This document shows positions 17,044 through 25,153 of a stretch of 42,012 nucleotides of DNA, piece by piece. Under the pieces are notes generated by a model, which had not been told where the DNA came from, did no database searches, and saw nothing but the letters and a program-made list of their open reading frames with translations. This stretch comes from an uncultured Clostridia bacterium (GTDB taxonomy: Bacteria; Bacillota; Clostridia; Lachnospirales; Anaerotignaceae), in assembly GCA_910586765.1 (NCBI GenBank), contig CAJUJJ010000023.1:1-42012 (forward strand). The letters are read 5' to 3'. Every line of letters starts with the position of its first letter. The first letter of the stretch is position 1. Position numbers and translations under genes: made by a program.

Positions 17044-17082
17044 AAAATTCACTTCCTTGCTGTATTTAATAGCTAAGGCAAA

Positions 17083-17123
17083 ACTTTTATTTTAAATCAA
17101 TATGTTTTACTTTTATTTTAAAT
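17083..17123. repeat. 15-bp direct repeat at the 3' end of cbiD
   Basis: ACTTTTATTTTAAAT occurs at 17083-17097 and 17109-17123, period 26. The second copy contains the last codons and stop of cbiD, the first lies in the following spacer, as from a small tandem duplication. Confidence 0.6.
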
Positions 17124-18225
17124 ATTTTTTTAAAAATACTTCTACTCCTTGTGACTGTGCTAAAATACCCATTTTTTCAGAAAATAAAATTACATTTACT
17201 TCTATATCTTTTTGCAGTCTATACTGTATATGTTCTATTATTTTTTGCAATATTGTCTCCATTGTATTTTGAAAAATAATTTCACTATGTTTTTTTAGCA
17301 AATATAATGCTTGTTCTGTTGTAACAGTTTCCATAATATTTCTAATAATTTCACAGTCTGCCCCTGCCATAGCAGCATGAACTCCTATAATTTCTCTCCT
17401 ACAGTCTGCATATTTTGAATGTGTTTGCATAACACCTCCTGCAATTTTTACCATTTTTCCAATATGCCCTACTAGCAACAGCGATTGTATAGGTAATGTA
17501 TTTATAAAGTCAATACATTCTCCTACAAAATTACTTATTTTTACAGCATTATCTATATCAATGGCAAAATGTTCTTTTAAAAAATTACTTCCGTAATTTC
17601 CAAATGTCAATATAATATTTCCATTACTGTTTACTGCTTTCATATTTAATTCTACTTTAATGCTGTCTAACAATGCTCGTTCACTCATAGGCTCTACAAT
17701 ACCGGTTGTTCCTAATATAGATATGCCGCCTACAATGCCTAATTTTTCATTATATGTTTTTTTTGCAATTTCAGCACCCTCTGGTGCAAATATAGTAATA
17801 GCAATTCCTTTTTTATAATCTGCTAATGCACAAACCTCTTTTACACATTGTTGTATCATATTGCGAGGCACATTATTAATTGCAGCTTCTCCTATTTCTC
17901 TTTGTAGCCCCTTTTTCGTAACACGACCTATCCCTTCTCCTCCATCTATTACAATGCCATTTTCTATTTTTTCCGCCATAGCATACAACAACATACCATT
18001 TGTTACATCAGGGTCATCTCCACTATATTTTTTGACAGCACAAATTGTTTTTTGTCCTTGCCAATAACAGCATTGTAGTTGTAACTGTAATGGTATTCCC
18101 TTTGGCGTTTGTAATGACACTTGAGAAAGTTTTTTATATAAAAGAAGCAATGTTACAGCACCTTTTGCTGCTGCTGCTGCACAGCTTCCTGTTGTATAAC
18201 CTATTTTCAAATTTTTCTCTATCAT
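17113..18225 (-). CDS. cbiD: Cobalt-precorrin-5B C1-methyltransferase CbiD
   Basis: 370-aa SAM-dependent enzyme methylating C1 in the anaerobic route. The N-terminus has the CbiD signature GYTTGSCAAAAAKGAV, followed by KYSGDDPDVTNGMLLYA and IDGGEGIGRVTKKGL. The central GGISILGTTGIVEPMSERAL and VGHIGKMVKIAGGVMQTHSK segments are also diagnostic. Length is typical. ATG 18225 overlaps the stop of the upstream DUF3791-like gene by 4 bp, so both are translated as a coupled pair. CbiD marks this as the cobalt-early pathway, agreeing with CbiG. Confidence 0.93.
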   Translation of the reverse strand: MIEKNLKIGYTTGSCAAAAAKGAVTLLLLYKKLSQVSLQTPKGIPLQLQLQCCYWQGQKTICAVKKYSGDDPDVTNGMLLYAMAEKIENGIVIDGGEGIGRVTKKGLQREIGEAAINNVPRNMIQQCVKEVCALADYKKGIAITIFAPEGAEIAKKTYNEKLGIVGGISILGTTGIVEPMSERALLDSIKVELNMKAVNSNGNIILTFGNYGSNFLKEHFAIDIDNAVKISNFVGECIDFINTLPIQSLLLVGHIGKMVKIAGGVMQTHSKYADCRREIIGVHAAMAGADCEIIRNIMETVTTEQALYLLKKHSEIIFQNTMETILQKIIEHIQYRLQKDIEVNVILFSEKMGILAQSQGVEVFLKKYLK

Positions 18226-18635
18226 TCTATTTCCTTTTTATAGCAGTCAAACAATTCTTCCGCTGTTTTATTGTAATATCCTGTATCATCTTGTGCAAAA
18301 TTTTGTCCTGTTTTAGAAGCATAAAATGCTCTGATAGTTTCTATTTTTGTCATATGATATTGTTTTGAAATTTCTTTCAACACTTTAGGTAATATAGACT
18401 GTCTTTCCCTATGTTTATTATAATCATTTTGTTCTGCATCTGTTGTATTTTCTACATAACCATCTATCATACCTATAAAAAAGCCTTCGTCCATATCACA
18501 ATATACCTCATATCCTTCCAGCAAAAGCTGAAAAATTCCTTTTTCATAAAAAGAACGTGCTACTTTGTCACTAGACACATTTTTGACATGACTATAATTT
18601 TCTACACAATTTACTAATAATTCAAATTGGTTCAT
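18222..18635 (-). CDS. DUF3791-like protein heading the cobalamin operon
   Basis: 137-aa protein. Residues 1-62 (FELLVNCVENYSHV, SSDKVARSFYEKGI, LLLEGYEVYCD, IDGYVEN) match the pattern of DUF3791: an F..LV.C+E.Y helix, a +S..+V...F+..G+ helix and an EGY+V strand/helix. Residues about 85-137 (LKEISKQYHMTKIETIRAFYASKTG, DDTGYYNKTAEELFDCYKKE) look like a second small helical module often seen in similar short proteins, so this may be a two-module fusion. DUF3791 genes commonly neighbour DUF3990 ADP-ribosyltransferase-like genes; none is present here. It is first in the operon, 4 bp overlapping cbiD, with an AAGGAG RBS. Function unknown. Confidence 0.6.
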   Translation of the reverse strand: MNQFELLVNCVENYSHVKNVSSDKVARSFYEKGIFQLLLEGYEVYCDMDEGFFIGMIDGYVENTTDAEQNDYNKHRERQSILPKVLKEISKQYHMTKIETIRAFYASKTGQNFAQDDTGYYNKTAEELFDCYKKEIE

Positions 18636-18678
18636 AATTAATATTCTCCTTATATCAAATAAAATTTTGTTTTATAAA

Positions 18679-18687
18679 AGTATACCA
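18679..18687 (-). promoter_or_regulatory. Extended -10 promoter of the cobalamin operon
   Basis: Minus strand TGG-TATACT (18687-18679) is an extended -10 element about 44 bases before the first start codon; no good -35 is seen. The implied leader is only about 35-40 nt, too short for a cobalamin riboswitch, and no B12-box-like GCCACTG was seen in the 158-bp divergent gap. Confidence 0.45.
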
Positions 18688-18715
18688 TATATTACAAAAA
18701 AGAAATAGCTTGTTT

Positions 18716-18745
18716 TTGTATGAAATAATTTTATTTTATTATACT
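18716..18745 (+). promoter_or_regulatory. Possible trxB promoter
   Basis: TTGTAT (18716-18721), 18-bp spacer, TATACT (18740-18745), about 48 bases before the trxB ATG, which has a GAGGAAG RBS. Confidence 0.4.
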
Positions 18746-18793
18746 AATAAAAATAAAATAGCATTTATTTTTTAATATAGAGGAAGTGTATTT

Positions 18794-19711
18794 ATGACAG
18801 ATTTAATTATTATTGGTGCTGGCCCTGCTGGTATTACCGCTGCTATTTATGCTTTAAGAGCAGGCATTTCTGTTATGATATTTGATGGTAATTTATATGG
18901 CGGACAAGCTGCAATTACTTCTCAAATTGAAAACTATCCTGCTATCAAATCCATTTCTGGTGCAGTATTTGCTCAAAAATTGTATCATCAAGCTATTGAT
19001 TTAAAAGCAAATATACTATTCGAAAAAGTGACTTCTGTTCATTTTTCGGGTAAAATAAAAACTGTCACTACATCAAAAAATACTTATGATGCAAAAACAG
19101 TTATTGTTGCAACAGGAGTAAAAAGACGTGTTTTAAATTGTGAAGGGGAAAAAGAATTTACTGGTAAAGGTGTGTCTTATTGTGCTACTTGTGATGGTGC
19201 ATTTTTTCGCAATAAAAAAGTTGTAATAGTAGGTGGAGGCAATACTGCATTAGAAGATGCCCTTTTTTTGTCCAATCAATGTCAAAAAGTAACTATCATT
19301 CATCGTAGAGATAGTTTTAGAGCAGAAAAGGCATTAGTTGACGCAGTTTTGTCACGAAATAATATCAATATACTATACAACAGTAGTGTTGTAAAAATAA
19401 ATGGCGAGCAAGTTATTACTTCTGTAGATATTTATAATAATATAGAAAGTAGTATAAATAATGTGGAAACTTCAGGAGTATTTATTGCGATAGGATATGA
19501 ACCAGATAACGCTTTTTTATCTGAATTTTTGCAATTAAACTCAGAAGGTTATATTATTTCAAATGAATATTGTACTACCAATATAGGTGGTGTTTTTGTA
19601 GCAGGTGATACTAGAACAAAACCACTTAGACAAATTGTAACAGCTTGTGCAGATGGTGCTGTAGCAGGTGTTTCTGCTGTTTCTTATATTGCAAAATACT
19701 CTGACAAATAA
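18794..19711 (+). CDS. trxB: Thioredoxin reductase (NADPH)
   Basis: 305-aa flavoprotein transferring electrons from NADPH via FAD to a redox disulfide. FAD-binding GAGPAGITAAIYALRAG (residues 8-24), the GGQAAITSQIENYP segment, redox pair Cys130-Ala-Thr-Cys133 followed by DGAFF, NAD(P)-binding VGGGNTALEDAL and HRRDSFRAE, and the C-terminal GVFVAGDTR FAD motif are all present. The HRRD..RA pattern supports NADPH use. No thioredoxin gene is adjacent. It diverges from the cobalamin operon over 158 bp and its stop codon lies in the loop of a terminator shared with the convergent methyltransferase gene. Confidence 0.92.
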   Translation: MTDLIIIGAGPAGITAAIYALRAGISVMIFDGNLYGGQAAITSQIENYPAIKSISGAVFAQKLYHQAIDLKANILFEKVTSVHFSGKIKTVTTSKNTYDAKTVIVATGVKRRVLNCEGEKEFTGKGVSYCATCDGAFFRNKKVVIVGGGNTALEDALFLSNQCQKVTIIHRRDSFRAEKALVDAVLSRNNINILYNSSVVKINGEQVITSVDIYNNIESSINNVETSGVFIAIGYEPDNAFLSEFLQLNSEGYIISNEYCTTNIGGVFVAGDTRTKPLRQIVTACADGAVAGVSAVSYIAKYSDK

Positions 19712-19725
19712 CAGTCAGAGTATTT
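19694..19725. terminator. Bidirectional terminator embedded in two gene ends
   Basis: AAATACTCTGAC / GTCAGAGTATTT is a perfect 12-bp stem with an 8-nt loop, followed on the plus strand by CTTTTTT. The left arm encodes the last trxB codons and the right arm the last codons and stop of the convergent methyltransferase; the genes are only 3 bp apart. Confidence 0.85.
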
Positions 19726-21430
19726 CTTTTTTAATGTGTTGTATTTGTTTTGTATTTAAGTGGTAACTTTCAAATATTATATTTTGCAATGTTGTTTCTC
19801 TTTTATTGTTGCCTTTTAATAATTCATTTATAATTTCTAATATCTCATTGTTTTGTTTTTGCGTAATTTTAGGAAAAGGCAAAAGCATTAAATTTCCTTT
19901 TAATATTTTTACTTGTCCAAACATTTTACTATATAAATATTGAAATAATTCAGAATTCAAATATGCCATAACTGTTTTCATTGACATAGTATCTACAGAA
20001 GGAATAAGTATATTAGCACTATTCAAAAAAAGACTTTTTGTATTATCATAAGCAAATACTAACTTTTTAGATATAAATTTATATACTAATTTTTCATCTG
20101 CTCTATAATATTTTTCTGGTGCAACTTGCTGCAATTTTGTCCTGTCATATAAAATATACTTTTTTGCTGGTTTTAAAACATAACGACAAATTTCTTTTCC
20201 TGTATAAATTATCTCGCTTCCTTCAAAATACTCCTCTTTTAATTTATTTTTGTTGTCTCCAGTTACAATTCCCAATGCCCAAATACTTTTATTTAAGTTA
20301 TATTTTTCATAACTCTTTAATTGCTCTATTATTTCAATATCTATATTATTCATAATACGAAATATTTTATTTTCTGTATTGTAAAAAGAAGCAACAGGAA
20401 CTTTTTTTTGTTTTTTTCCCTCATATACAAATACATTTTTATTTTGTTCTGCTTTTTGAAAGTCAATATCAATATATTTTGTTGTAACACCTGTAAATAA
20501 TGCTCTATAAAATGTAATTGCATTAAAACGACCTTTTTCTAGTAAAAATGTTCTAATATCTTTGTGTTTTTTCACATTTAATATTGCCTCTGGAAATAAA
20601 AATCTTATATTTCCATATGGCTTTAATTGCTGAAAAGACTGCACAAAAAAATAAGAGAATGTCTCTTTTGATGTAATTTCTGTTATATCACTAAAATGCT
20701 TTGCAACTGCTCCCCAGGGAGGATTTGTCACAATATAATCAAATTCTATATCAAATATAGTATTGTTTGGTAAAGCACATTTTTTTAAATAATCTCCACA
20801 ATATATTTGAGGTTCAAATTCATAGTTATAAAATTTTAATAATAAATTGATTTTTGTAATCATTACTGCAATAGCATCTCTGTCCATACCATATAGTTGC
20901 TTTGGGTGCACATTTTTTAAACTTAACAAAAATGCTCCACTTCCACAGCAAGGGTCAAAAAAAGTTTGTCCATTATAAAAATCTAATTTTTTTGTCATAT
21001 TTTCTGCTATAGTATGAGGAGTATAATAAGAACCTGCTATATTTTTCTGTCCTTCTGTCAACAAACATTGATATATTATTCCTAATATATCTATTTCATC
21101 ATTAGGTAAATTATAATTTAAAAGTTCTGTTATAATATCATAGTGATATTGATTTAATATATTTTGAACATATTCTTTATGATATAAATTTGCCTTTTTT
21201 AACAAATTAACTCCTAATGACAATACTATAGATGTAATATTCCATTTTCCTTTTTGAATAATATGTAATAAATCTTGTATGTATTTTATATTATTCGTAT
21301 TACAAAAATATTCTATTGGTATAATATTTTTTTGAGACAAACATTTATTTGCACGTGTAGTTAATTTTTTATTTTTTTCTGTTTGCAATTTATTCCAGTT
21401 TCTTTTTGTTGCATTTGATATGATATGCAA
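19715..21430 (-). CDS. N6-adenine DNA methyltransferase (type I/IIG-like), TTG start
   Basis: Predicted SAM-dependent adenine DNA methylase. With the TTG start (21430) it is 571 aa: an N-terminal helical region (1-125), entry motif GSYYTPHTIAENM, SAM motif I FFDPCCGSGAFLL (about 158-169), catalytic motif IV NPPWG (236-240), then a C-terminal part with ILKGNLMLLPFP, typical of TaqI/HsdM-like target recognition regions. Motif order I before IV indicates the gamma class. The frame opens 43 codons further upstream, but that would overlap the previous gene and a hairpin; GGAGG lies exactly eight bases before TTG 21430. No nuclease domain and no restriction or defence genes are adjacent, so it appears solitary. 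Sequence specificity unknown. Confidence 0.82.
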   Translation of the reverse strand: MHIISNATKRNWNKLQTEKNKKLTTRANKCLSQKNIIPIEYFCNTNNIKYIQDLLHIIQKGKWNITSIVLSLGVNLLKKANLYHKEYVQNILNQYHYDIITELLNYNLPNDEIDILGIIYQCLLTEGQKNIAGSYYTPHTIAENMTKKLDFYNGQTFFDPCCGSGAFLLSLKNVHPKQLYGMDRDAIAVMITKINLLLKFYNYEFEPQIYCGDYLKKCALPNNTIFDIEFDYIVTNPPWGAVAKHFSDITEITSKETFSYFFVQSFQQLKPYGNIRFLFPEAILNVKKHKDIRTFLLEKGRFNAITFYRALFTGVTTKYIDIDFQKAEQNKNVFVYEGKKQKKVPVASFYNTENKIFRIMNNIDIEIIEQLKSYEKYNLNKSIWALGIVTGDNKNKLKEEYFEGSEIIYTGKEICRYVLKPAKKYILYDRTKLQQVAPEKYYRADEKLVYKFISKKLVFAYDNTKSLFLNSANILIPSVDTMSMKTVMAYLNSELFQYLYSKMFGQVKILKGNLMLLPFPKITQKQNNEILEIINELLKGNNKRETTLQNIIFESYHLNTKQIQHIKKEIL

Positions 21431-21456
21431 TATATTTTCCTCCAAACAACAGTAAA

Positions 21457-21480
21457 ACATTGAGAACAATGTCTCAATGT
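21457..21480 (-). terminator. Hairpin between the TPR-DUF2185 gene and the methyltransferase gene
   Basis: Nine-bp perfect inverted repeat (ACATTGAGA, 6-nt loop, TCTCAATGT), followed on the minus strand by TTTTACTG. It starts 12 bases after the TPR gene stop and ends before the methyltransferase RBS, so it may be a terminator or attenuator. Confidence 0.6.
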
Positions 21481-21491
21481 TTTTATTTTTA

Positions 21492-22343
21492 TTATGGGTT
21501 TTCTGCTTCTCTAAATATTCCTTTCTCATCTCTATAATATGCTTTTCCATATTCTGCATTTAAAAATGGTATAATATCAGGGTCATAATTACACAGCAAA
21601 TTCAAATCATATAATCCGAAATTTTTTTCATCTGCCATATATTCGCTGCTTTCATCTCCTGCTATAAAACGCCAGCCACTGTCTTCTTTATCCTTTTTCG
21701 GAATATCTCTATACATAAAACCAATTTTTTTACCTTCTACAATAATACGGTTTGTAGCAAAACAGTTTCTTGAACCTTTCCAATCCTTTAATAAATTTTC
21801 TTCAATATGAAATACAATACTATTATCTTTTAATACCCTTAATAATGTATGTGTATTTAATATATCTTTATCTTCAGGAAGTTTTTTTATCATTTCTTTT
21901 ATATCTTGTATCATATCAATACTTTCTGTCTCTTTTCCTACTTTTTTTAATTTTTCTATCATATTATTGATATAATCATGTACATTTTCCTGCTTTTCTG
22001 CACTTTTTGTTACTGCCAAAAATAAAAGCACTTCTTGATTATTGGGTTGCAATTTCAATGCTTTTTGAAACATTTCTGTAGCATCTCTATATTTTTTTTG
22101 TAAAAAATAAGTATATCCTATTCTCATATACCACATATAATCTTTTCTTCCTTGATTTGCTACCTTTAAAAGATACCCCATAGCATCATCATATTCCCCT
22201 ATTTCATTTAATGCTCTAGCAAAAAGGCAAGTCAAATCATATCCCCATTGTTCAGGTTCTATTTCCAGCAACTCATTTATAATTTCTTGATACTTTTTTT
22301 CATCATAAAGTTTTTGTAAATTTTCTAATAGAGATTGTTTCAT
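21492..22343 (-). CDS. TPR protein with C-terminal DUF2185 (Imm33-like) domain
   Basis: 283-aa cytoplasmic protein. Residues about 1-125 contain TPR-like helical repeats (ELLEIEPEQWGYDLTCLFA, ALNEIGEYDDAMGYLLKVA, YTYFLQKKYRDATEMFQKALKLQPNN). Residues about 175-280 match DUF2185: NCFATNRIIVEGKKIGFMYRD, DSGWRFIAGDESSEY, then FGLYDLNLLCNYDPDIIPFL and a YYRDEKG end. DUF2185 domains have been placed among immunity proteins of bacterial polymorphic toxins (Imm33), but no toxin gene is near, and many such proteins are housekeeping-like. It has its own sigma-A promoter with palindromes just downstream and a hairpin after its stop. Confidence 0.75.
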   Translation of the reverse strand: MKQSLLENLQKLYDEKKYQEIINELLEIEPEQWGYDLTCLFARALNEIGEYDDAMGYLLKVANQGRKDYMWYMRIGYTYFLQKKYRDATEMFQKALKLQPNNQEVLLFLAVTKSAEKQENVHDYINNMIEKLKKVGKETESIDMIQDIKEMIKKLPEDKDILNTHTLLRVLKDNSIVFHIEENLLKDWKGSRNCFATNRIIVEGKKIGFMYRDIPKKDKEDSGWRFIAGDESSEYMADEKNFGLYDLNLLCNYDPDIIPFLNAEYGKAYYRDEKGIFREAENP

Positions 22344-22372
22344 AATAGGCTCATCTCTTTTCCATTATTTAT

Positions 22373-22399
22373 TAGAATATTCTACCATATTTTATATGG
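22373..22399. promoter_or_regulatory. Two abutting palindromes at the start of the TPR-DUF2185 transcript
   Basis: CCATAT-TTT-ATATGG (22385-22399) covers the predicted start point and is directly followed by the perfect 12-bp palindrome TAGAATATTCTA (22373-22384). Position suggests an operator; no regulator is assigned. Confidence 0.4.
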
Positions 22400-22403
22400 C
22401 ATT

Positions 22404-22432
22404 ATTTTAGCAACTTTATGTCCTTTTTTCAA
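22404..22432 (-). promoter_or_regulatory. Sigma-A promoter of the TPR-DUF2185 gene
   Basis: TTGAAA (22432-22427), 17-bp spacer, TAAAAT (22409-22404) on the minus strand, within the 107-bp gap after the M56 peptidase gene. Confidence 0.6.
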
Positions 22433-22450
22433 GAGAATAAGCCTATAATT

Positions 22451-25153
22451 TTAAAATGTTGTAATTGTTTTTCCATCAATACAATAATATTGCACATCAA
22501 TTTGATTGATTGAAACATAATCTCTTAAATTTTGCTCCAAATTTCCATCAAAAATAGAAGTATCGTCATATTGATTTTCAGATGACAAAAGTGGTATCAT
22601 TTGTTTATCTTCTGCACAAAATGTTTCTAATGCTTCATTAGATTGCAATTTCACCTCTTTCAGTAATATAGTATCTCCTGTTTGCTCAAATGCAATTTTT
22701 ATAGGGAGTATATAACTGTTTTTTAAACAAAGTATATTTCCCCTATTCTGTTCTAATATTTTAAAATTATAACATTTTATTTTGGCATAGTAATTGATTT
22801 TTATAGCATTTTCATACTCGTGTGTGATACCCTTAGGAGGAGTATATATTAGTAATGAAGATAACACTTTTATGTTTTTACTTCCACATTCTTTTTCTAT
22901 TGCCATAAATACTTGTTTTTTATGTTTTGATAATAAAAGCTCACTATCTTTTTCATCTTCTACTATACTACTATAAAGAGGATAAGTACCATCATATTCT
23001 GACTGGTATTTTTCATACCATTCTTCTGCTGGCATATTTGTCACTTTTAAATTTTCTCCCAATATATCTTGACAAGCTCTCATCATAACTTGCCCACGTA
23101 ATCCCTTTGCTGTACCTTCTTCAAAACGTTCCAAAAAATAATATAATGCTTGTTCTCCTTTTTGTACAATTTTTTGATAACTGTTATTTGGTGCATTTTG
23201 TATGTAGCTTTCTACATCAGAATGGAGTGCTACTTTTTTATTATATATTATTTCATCTAAAGCAGTATCTATTTCTTTTTGCCATTGTTCATAACCAAAA
23301 TGTGTTTCTGTTTTCATAGTATCCACATATTCTAAAAAATAGCGATAAGATGCTACACTATCTGTATATCCTTCTAATACACCATCAAATAAACCTACTG
23401 CTCCATCATAAGCAATTACATTTTCTTTTTTCGCAGTAAATGCCATTTTTTCATCATTTTGATAAGAAATATGATATTCTACATAACCTAAATTTTTTAT
23501 TAAACTAAACAATACCATAAAACTTTTTGTAAAATGAAATTCTACATCATCATTTACTATTATCTCGCTGTTATTAAAGCCATGACCGCTACCATCATAT
23601 GACTGCGTTTTATCAAAATCTTCTATTGTATAATATATTTTAATACCATAAGGCTCTGTATCGCTTTGTATTTCAAAACCATTGCCTACCATACCATCTG
23701 GTGCACCTAATTCTGTTAATATATTTCCTACTGCGGAATTATCCCCTACATAATCTGTTTTCCACTTCAAAAGCCTTTGTATTTCTTCATCACTATATTC
23801 TTTTTTATTATTTTTTGTTTGCTCTGACTGTATATCTGCATTTTGCATTGTTTCACTACACCCTACAAGTAAAGCATTTACTGACAAACACAATGCCATA
23901 ATAGCACACAATGTTTTTTTCTTTTTTCCTTTTGTTTTAATAACAAAACAAATACTAAAAAATGCAAATAAATTAAACAAGTAAAATAATAATGTTAACT
24001 GTTGTTTTGCTGCAAAGTTAACTAAAGTATAGCTTAATATCCAAATCACCCCCAACAATGTGTATAACAATTTGCCCTTTTTTTTGATATTAGTATCCAG
24101 TATATTTTCAAATCTTTTTTTCATATATTCTTTCTCCCTTACAAAATCTATTGACAGTATGTTATTTTTAGAAATGTTTTCATTCATTGCTGACAATATC
24201 ATAATACTATATTGTTTTCTTTGCTCTTTTGTACAATTTTTCATTACCATATCATCACAAGACAATTCAATATCTCTTTCTGCTATTTTGACAAATGCTG
24301 TTACAAAAGGATTAAAAAAGTGAATAGCTGATACAAATACACATAATAATTGATAATGTAAATCTTTTCTTTTATAATGATATAACTCATGTTTTAATAT
24401 CATTTCCATATGTTGTTGTGGTATATCTTCTTTTATAATATAAATTCCCTTTTTAAATAATCCAAAACACATAGGACTATCAATAACATTACAAACAAAT
24501 AAAGAAGGTATTTTTTTTATTTCCATATCATTACAAACTTTTTTATATATTTCTGTAGTATTGTTTCGTAGTGTTGTTGTTCTCCAACGCATTACTTTTT
24601 TATAAAACAACAGATACTGTAAAAATAAATACAATAATTTTGCTATTACGACAAAAAACCAAATATAAGCAAATGTTGTAATTACTGAAGTTTTATTTTG
24701 AGGAATAAAAAAATGATATTTTATTTTTTGGGTATTCTGTATTTTGGGCATTTGTAGTATTTTAATTTCTGGTATATTAGGTATTGTAATTGTTTTTATG
24801 TTTAATTCTGATTGTTCTGTTTCTGATTGTGCTATTTTTTCGGAAAGTATATCTGTTTTCGACAATTGAAAAAAATCATTTCTATTATCATATTTTTGTG
24901 TGTTTTGATTTGTTGTTTCTGTTATTTTTAGGGTAGGCAAAATATTGTTGAGTGTTAAATTCTCATTTTTTCCTGTAGGTATTGGTAATATTAAACGTAG
25001 TAGTATTAACCCAAATAAACTATATTTCCATGCTGCACTATATTGTTTTCTAAATTTATTTTCCAAAAGCATTATTATTATTAAAAACGGTATCATACAT
25101 ACAGATGTTTTTAATAGTGGTTGAAATATACGAAGTAATATCATTTCAAACAT
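22451..25153 (-). CDS. BlaR1/MecR1-type M56 membrane peptidase with DUF4825-like ectodomain
   Basis: About 900-aa sensor-protease. Hydrophobic helices occur near residues 7-33, 45-62, 160-187 and 270-290. The M56 zinc site is HELYH (258-262 counted from an upstream GTG) with the downstream ERDIELSCDD element. Helices at about 365-408 lead to KTLCAIMALCLSVNALLVGCSE, which looks exactly like a lipoprotein signal with a lipobox Cys435. Residues about 455-575 (RLLKWKTDYVGDNSAVGNIL, EPYGIKIYY) match DUF4825. The last 250 residues are not recognised. No penicillin-binding domain is visible. The start ATG 25153 is eight bases after AAGGTG and overlaps blaI by 8 bp. BlaR1 relatives cleave their partner BlaI repressor on signal. 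Confidence 0.82.
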   Translation of the reverse strand: MFEMILLRIFQPLLKTSVCMIPFLIIIMLLENKFRKQYSAAWKYSLFGLILLRLILPIPTGKNENLTLNNILPTLKITETTNQNTQKYDNRNDFFQLSKTDILSEKIAQSETEQSELNIKTITIPNIPEIKILQMPKIQNTQKIKYHFFIPQNKTSVITTFAYIWFFVVIAKLLYLFLQYLLFYKKVMRWRTTTLRNNTTEIYKKVCNDMEIKKIPSLFVCNVIDSPMCFGLFKKGIYIIKEDIPQQHMEMILKHELYHYKRKDLHYQLLCVFVSAIHFFNPFVTAFVKIAERDIELSCDDMVMKNCTKEQRKQYSIMILSAMNENISKNNILSIDFVREKEYMKKRFENILDTNIKKKGKLLYTLLGVIWILSYTLVNFAAKQQLTLLFYLFNLFAFFSICFVIKTKGKKKKTLCAIMALCLSVNALLVGCSETMQNADIQSEQTKNNKKEYSDEEIQRLLKWKTDYVGDNSAVGNILTELGAPDGMVGNGFEIQSDTEPYGIKIYYTIEDFDKTQSYDGSGHGFNNSEIIVNDDVEFHFTKSFMVLFSLIKNLGYVEYHISYQNDEKMAFTAKKENVIAYDGAVGLFDGVLEGYTDSVASYRYFLEYVDTMKTETHFGYEQWQKEIDTALDEIIYNKKVALHSDVESYIQNAPNNSYQKIVQKGEQALYYFLERFEEGTAKGLRGQVMMRACQDILGENLKVTNMPAEEWYEKYQSEYDGTYPLYSSIVEDEKDSELLLSKHKKQVFMAIEKECGSKNIKVLSSLLIYTPPKGITHEYENAIKINYYAKIKCYNFKILEQNRGNILCLKNSYILPIKIAFEQTGDTILLKEVKLQSNEALETFCAEDKQMIPLLSSENQYDDTSIFDGNLEQNLRDYVSINQIDVQYYCIDGKTITTF

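Noticed and set aside
18636..18793. Cobalamin riboswitch upstream of the cob operon
   Set aside because: The gap is too short and AT-rich, and no B12-box-like element was seen on the minus strand.
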